64,000 nt of DNA, from the NCBI RefSeq assembly GCF_000265205.3, contig NC_018000.1, positions 496,001 to 560,000 of the forward strand, read 5' to 3'. Shown here piece by piece: positions 61,620 through 64,000 of this stretch. The translations under genes and the position numbers were made by a program. The first letter of the stretch is position 1. The number at the start of each line of letters is the position of its first letter. The DNA is from Sinorhizobium fredii USDA 257 (GTDB lineage: Bacteria; Pseudomonadota; Alphaproteobacteria; Rhizobiales; Rhizobiaceae). The notes under the pieces are model-generated. The model did not search any database. It was not told the DNA's origin and was given only the letters and a program-made list of their open reading frames with translations.

Positions 61620-62603
61620 ATGACGGTTTTTCATCGCAACGAAACCCGTGATCCGCTTCCCGAACGCCTCCGCGGCGGCGTGATCGCGATCGGTAATTTC
61701 GACGGGGTTCACCGGGGCCATCAGTCGGTGCTGAACCGCGCGCTCGATGAAGCTAGAGGCCGGGGCGTTCCGGCTCTCGTGCTGACCTTCGAGCCGCATC
61801 CGCGCACGGTTTTCAGGCCCGACCAGCCTGTGTTCCGCCTGACCCCGGCACCGCTGAAAGCCCGCATCCTGGAGGGAATGGGTTTTGGCGCCGTAATCGA
61901 GTATCCCTTCGACCGGACCTTCTCCGAGCTTTCGGCGTCCGATTTCATCCACCGCATCCTGCGTGAATGGCTGCACGCCTCGCACGTCGTCACCGGCTTC
62001 GATTTCCACTTCGGCAAGGGACGGGAGGGCGGCCCGGCCTTCCTGATGGCGGCTGGCGCCGAGGAAGGCTTCGGCGTGACGCTGGTGGACGCCTTCCGCG
62101 ACGAGAACGCCGCGGTGATCTCCTCGAGCTTCATCCGCTCCTTGCTTGCCGAAGGCGACGTCTCGCATGCGGCCGGCCTGCTTGGCTATCGCTACACGGC
62201 CGAAGCGGAGGTGATCGGCGGCAAGAAGCTGGGGCGCACACTCGGCTATCCGACTGCGAACATGCGCCTGCCGCAGGAGGCCGAGCTCCGGAACGGCATC
62301 TATGCGGTGCGGTTCCGTCGGGCGGACGGTTCTCTTTATGACGGCGTCGCAAGCTTCGGCCGCCGCCCGACCGTCGACAGCGACGGCGAACCGCTGCTGG
62401 AGACCTTCGTCTTCGATTTTTCCGGCGACCTCTACGGCGAGGTCTGCGCCGTCTCCTTCTTCGGCTATCTTCGCGACGAGCTGAAATTTGACGGACTCGA
62501 GCCCTTGATGGTGCAGATGAGAGAGGACGAGAAAGAGGCGCGCGCCCTTCTGGCCGGGGTGCAGCCGTTGAGTGAGATCGACCGCCAGATCAATTTCGCC
62601 TGA
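61620..62603 (+). CDS. ribF: Bifunctional riboflavin kinase/FAD synthetase
   Basis: 327 residues. Converts riboflavin to FMN and then FAD. The N-terminal adenylyltransferase module has GNFDGVHRGHQSVLNRALDE (the nucleotidyltransferase HxGH-like motif), LTFEPHPRTVF and ISSSFIRSLLAEGDV. The C-terminal kinase module begins at about 190 with GGKKLGRTLGYPTANMRLPQ (the PTAN motif) and includes NGIYAVRFRRADG and ETFVFDFSGDLYGE with the catalytic Glu. Full length, no damage. It follows the HAD gene closely and precedes ileS, the same order as in many Rhizobiales. Confidence 0.97.
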   Translation: MTVFHRNETRDPLPERLRGGVIAIGNFDGVHRGHQSVLNRALDEARGRGVPALVLTFEPHPRTVFRPDQPVFRLTPAPLKARILEGMGFGAVIEYPFDRTFSELSASDFIHRILREWLHASHVVTGFDFHFGKGREGGPAFLMAAGAEEGFGVTLVDAFRDENAAVISSSFIRSLLAEGDVSHAAGLLGYRYTAEAEVIGGKKLGRTLGYPTANMRLPQEAELRNGIYAVRFRRADGSLYDGVASFGRRPTVDSDGEPLLETFVFDFSGDLYGEVCAVSFFGYLRDELKFDGLEPLMVQMREDEKEARALLAGVQPLSEIDRQINFA

Positions 62604-62882
62604 TGTCGGCCGGGAGGCGGGCCGGCTTGCCAAAGAATTGAGCCATGCAGCGCACGCGGACCTTTTCAAAACACTGAAAACGCCTTAAACAACCGGCCAC
62701 TATGATCAGGCATCGTCGATTGACCATCGATCAGCGAATTATCGGCCCGGCTTTCCGCGCGCGCTAGAGCGCGCCGGAAGGTCCGGGATTTCGGCGTTTC
62801 ACGCCCTTCCAGTCATCTTCGATAGACCGAACCCTTCCGCCTGCGTGACGATCCCGCGCGGAAAAGACGAATGCAAAAGACC

Positions 62883-64000
62883 ATGACAGAGACCGCTGAA
62901 AAGATCGACTATTCCTCCACGCTGTATCTGCCGCAGACGGAATTCCCGATGCGCGCAGGCCTGCCGCAGAAGGAGCCGGAAACTGTCGCCCGCTGGCAGA
63001 AGATGGAGCTCTACAAGAAGCTTCGCGCTTCCTCCGCCGGCCGCGACAAGTTCGTGCTGCATGACGGCCCGCCCTATGCGAACGGCAACATCCACATCGG
63101 CCATGCGCTGAACAAGATCCTCAAGGATGTCATCAACCGCTCGTTCCAGATGCGCGGCTTCGACGCCAGTTATGTTCCGGGCTGGGACTGCCACGGCCTG
63201 CCGATCGAATGGAAGATCGAGGAGAAGTATCGCGAGAAAGGCAGGAACAAGGACGAGGTTCCGGTCAACGAGTTCCGCCGGGAATGCCGCGAATTCGCCA
63301 GCGGCTGGATCGGCGTGCAGACCGAGGAGTTCAAGCGCCTCGGCATCGAGGGCGACTTCGAAAACCCTTACACGACGATGAATTTCCACGCCGAGGCCCG
63401 CATTGCCGGCGAACTGATCAAGATCGCCAAGGCCGGCCAGCTCTATCGCGGCTCGAAACCGGTCATGTGGTCGGTCGTCGAGCGCACCGCGCTCGCGGAA
63501 GCCGAAGTCGAATATGCCGATGTCGAAAGCGACATGATCTGGGTGAAGTTCCCGGTCGTCGAAGGACCGGATGCGCTAATCGGCGCCTTCGTCGTCATCT
63601 GGACGACGACACCCTGGACGATCCCCGGCAACCGCGCTGTCGCCTATTCGTCGCGCTACGCCTATGGCCTCTACGAGGTCGCTACCGCCGAGAACGACTA
63701 TGGGCCGCAGCCGGGCGAAAAGCTGATCTTCGCCAAGCGTCTCGCGGAGGAGTCGGCCGCCAAGGCAAAGGTCACCTTCAACTTCGTCCGCGATCTCGAG
63801 GCTGACGAACTGTCGACCGTTACCTGCGCCCATCCGCTGCATGGTCTCGGCGGCGGCTATGCTTTCAAGGTGCCGCTGCTCGATGGCGACCATGTGACCG
63901 ACGATGCCGGCACCGGCTTCGTGCACACCGCGCCCGGCCACGGTCGTGAGGACTTTGAAGCCTGGATGGACAGCGCCCGGGCACTCGAAGCGCGCGGCAT
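62883..64000 (+). CDS. ileS: Isoleucyl-tRNA synthetase, 5' part (gene continues past the window)
   Basis: The first 372 or so codons from ATG 62883 (or ATG 62871, which adds MQKT); the gene runs off the right edge. Class I aminoacyl-tRNA synthetase that charges tRNA-Ile. The signature HIGH box is seen as [20 protein letters not shown], with [12 protein letters not shown] before it and [20 protein letters not shown] after. The editing domain begins with [20 protein letters not shown] (the threonine-rich editing site) and [19 protein letters not shown]. The KMSKS loop and zinc site lie outside the window. About 270 bases separate it from ribF, with nothing recognisable in them. Confidence 0.96.
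   Translation, partial: MTETAEKIDYSSTLYLPQTEFPMRAGLPQKEPETVARWQKMELYKKLRASSAGRDKFVLHDGPPYANGNIHIGHALNKILKDVINRSFQMRGFDASYVPGWDCHGLPIEWKIEEKYREKGRNKDEVPVNEFRRECREFASGWIGVQTEEFKRLGIEGDFENPYTTMNFHAEARIAGELIKIAKAGQLYRGSKPVMWSVVERTALAEAEVEYADVESDMIWVKFPVVEGPDALIGAFVVIWTTTPWTIPGNRAVAYSSRYAYGLYEVATAENDYGPQPGEKLIFAKRLAEESAAKAKVTFNFVRDLEADELSTVTCAHPLHGLGGGYAFKVPLLDGDHVTDDAGTGFVHTAPGHGREDFEAWMDSARALEARG

Noticed and set aside
62604..62870. Possible T-box or riboswitch ahead of ileS
   Set aside because: No T-box sequence, specifier stem or terminator hairpin is visible, and alphaproteobacteria normally lack T-box control of ileS.

Overview
The window looks like chromosomal DNA of an alphaproteobacterium of the Rhizobiales, most likely Sinorhizobium/Ensifer. 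The grounds are high GC, a core gene order resembling what I recall of the S. meliloti chromosome (guaB ... oxyR ... gshA ... glcDEF ... hisS-hisZ-hisG ... groEL-groES), a CIRCE element before groES, rhizobial intergenic palindromes, and class III adenylate cyclase and TolB/TPR proteins of rhizobial type. No database search was possible, so the genus is an inference.

Layout. Bases 1-18,080 are an accessory, decaying region that ends at a tRNA-Gln(CTG) gene whose 3' end faces it. It holds an IS256-family transposase split by an intact IS1182-type element (5-bp target duplication), several broken genes (HEPN-like, DUF7662-like, RidA-like, BrnT-like, addiction-antidote-like), a class III adenylate cyclase split by an intact IS66 element (8-bp target duplication), a cupin/CadC-like regulator pair, a DUF5677 gene, and a small overlapping cluster with BrnA-, HVO_A0114- and HicB-type proteins. 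Five copies of a roughly 65-70 bp repeat lie between these modules; I saw none to the right of the tRNA.

Bases 18,396-64,000 are mostly dense, ordinary core genome: ppx-rlmE-VOC protein, an MFS exporter, an exported metallo-hydrolase, guaB, MAPEG, dienelactone hydrolase, oxyR (without a neighbouring catalase), a LysR/DUF1127 pair with a candidate structured RNA, DUF937, gshA-rsmE-pit, NUDIX, a GntR/FadR regulator, DUF3422, LysR, glcD-glcE-membrane protein-glcF, two L,D-transpeptidases, tag, DUF305 plus a Cys/His-rich exported peptide, hisS-hisZ-hisG, a GST, a ferredoxin-reductase-like flavoprotein, an MHYT-PAS-GGDEF-EAL protein, groESL, chrB-chrA, a HAD hydrolase, ribF and the 5' part of ileS.

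Points of note. (1) Two core genes appear broken: hisG by a one-base loss in a G run, and chrA by an in-frame TAG in its conserved N-terminus plus an apparent loss of register with its start. (2) The IS66 element carries a perfect 16-bp hairpin over the ribosome-binding site and start codon of its first gene. (3) The GntR promoter and the glcD promoter share an inverted repeat with the same 11-base spacing, which predicts that this regulator controls glycolate oxidation. (4) The dispersed repeats sit at module borders in the accessory region, including as direct copies either side of the adenylate cyclase.
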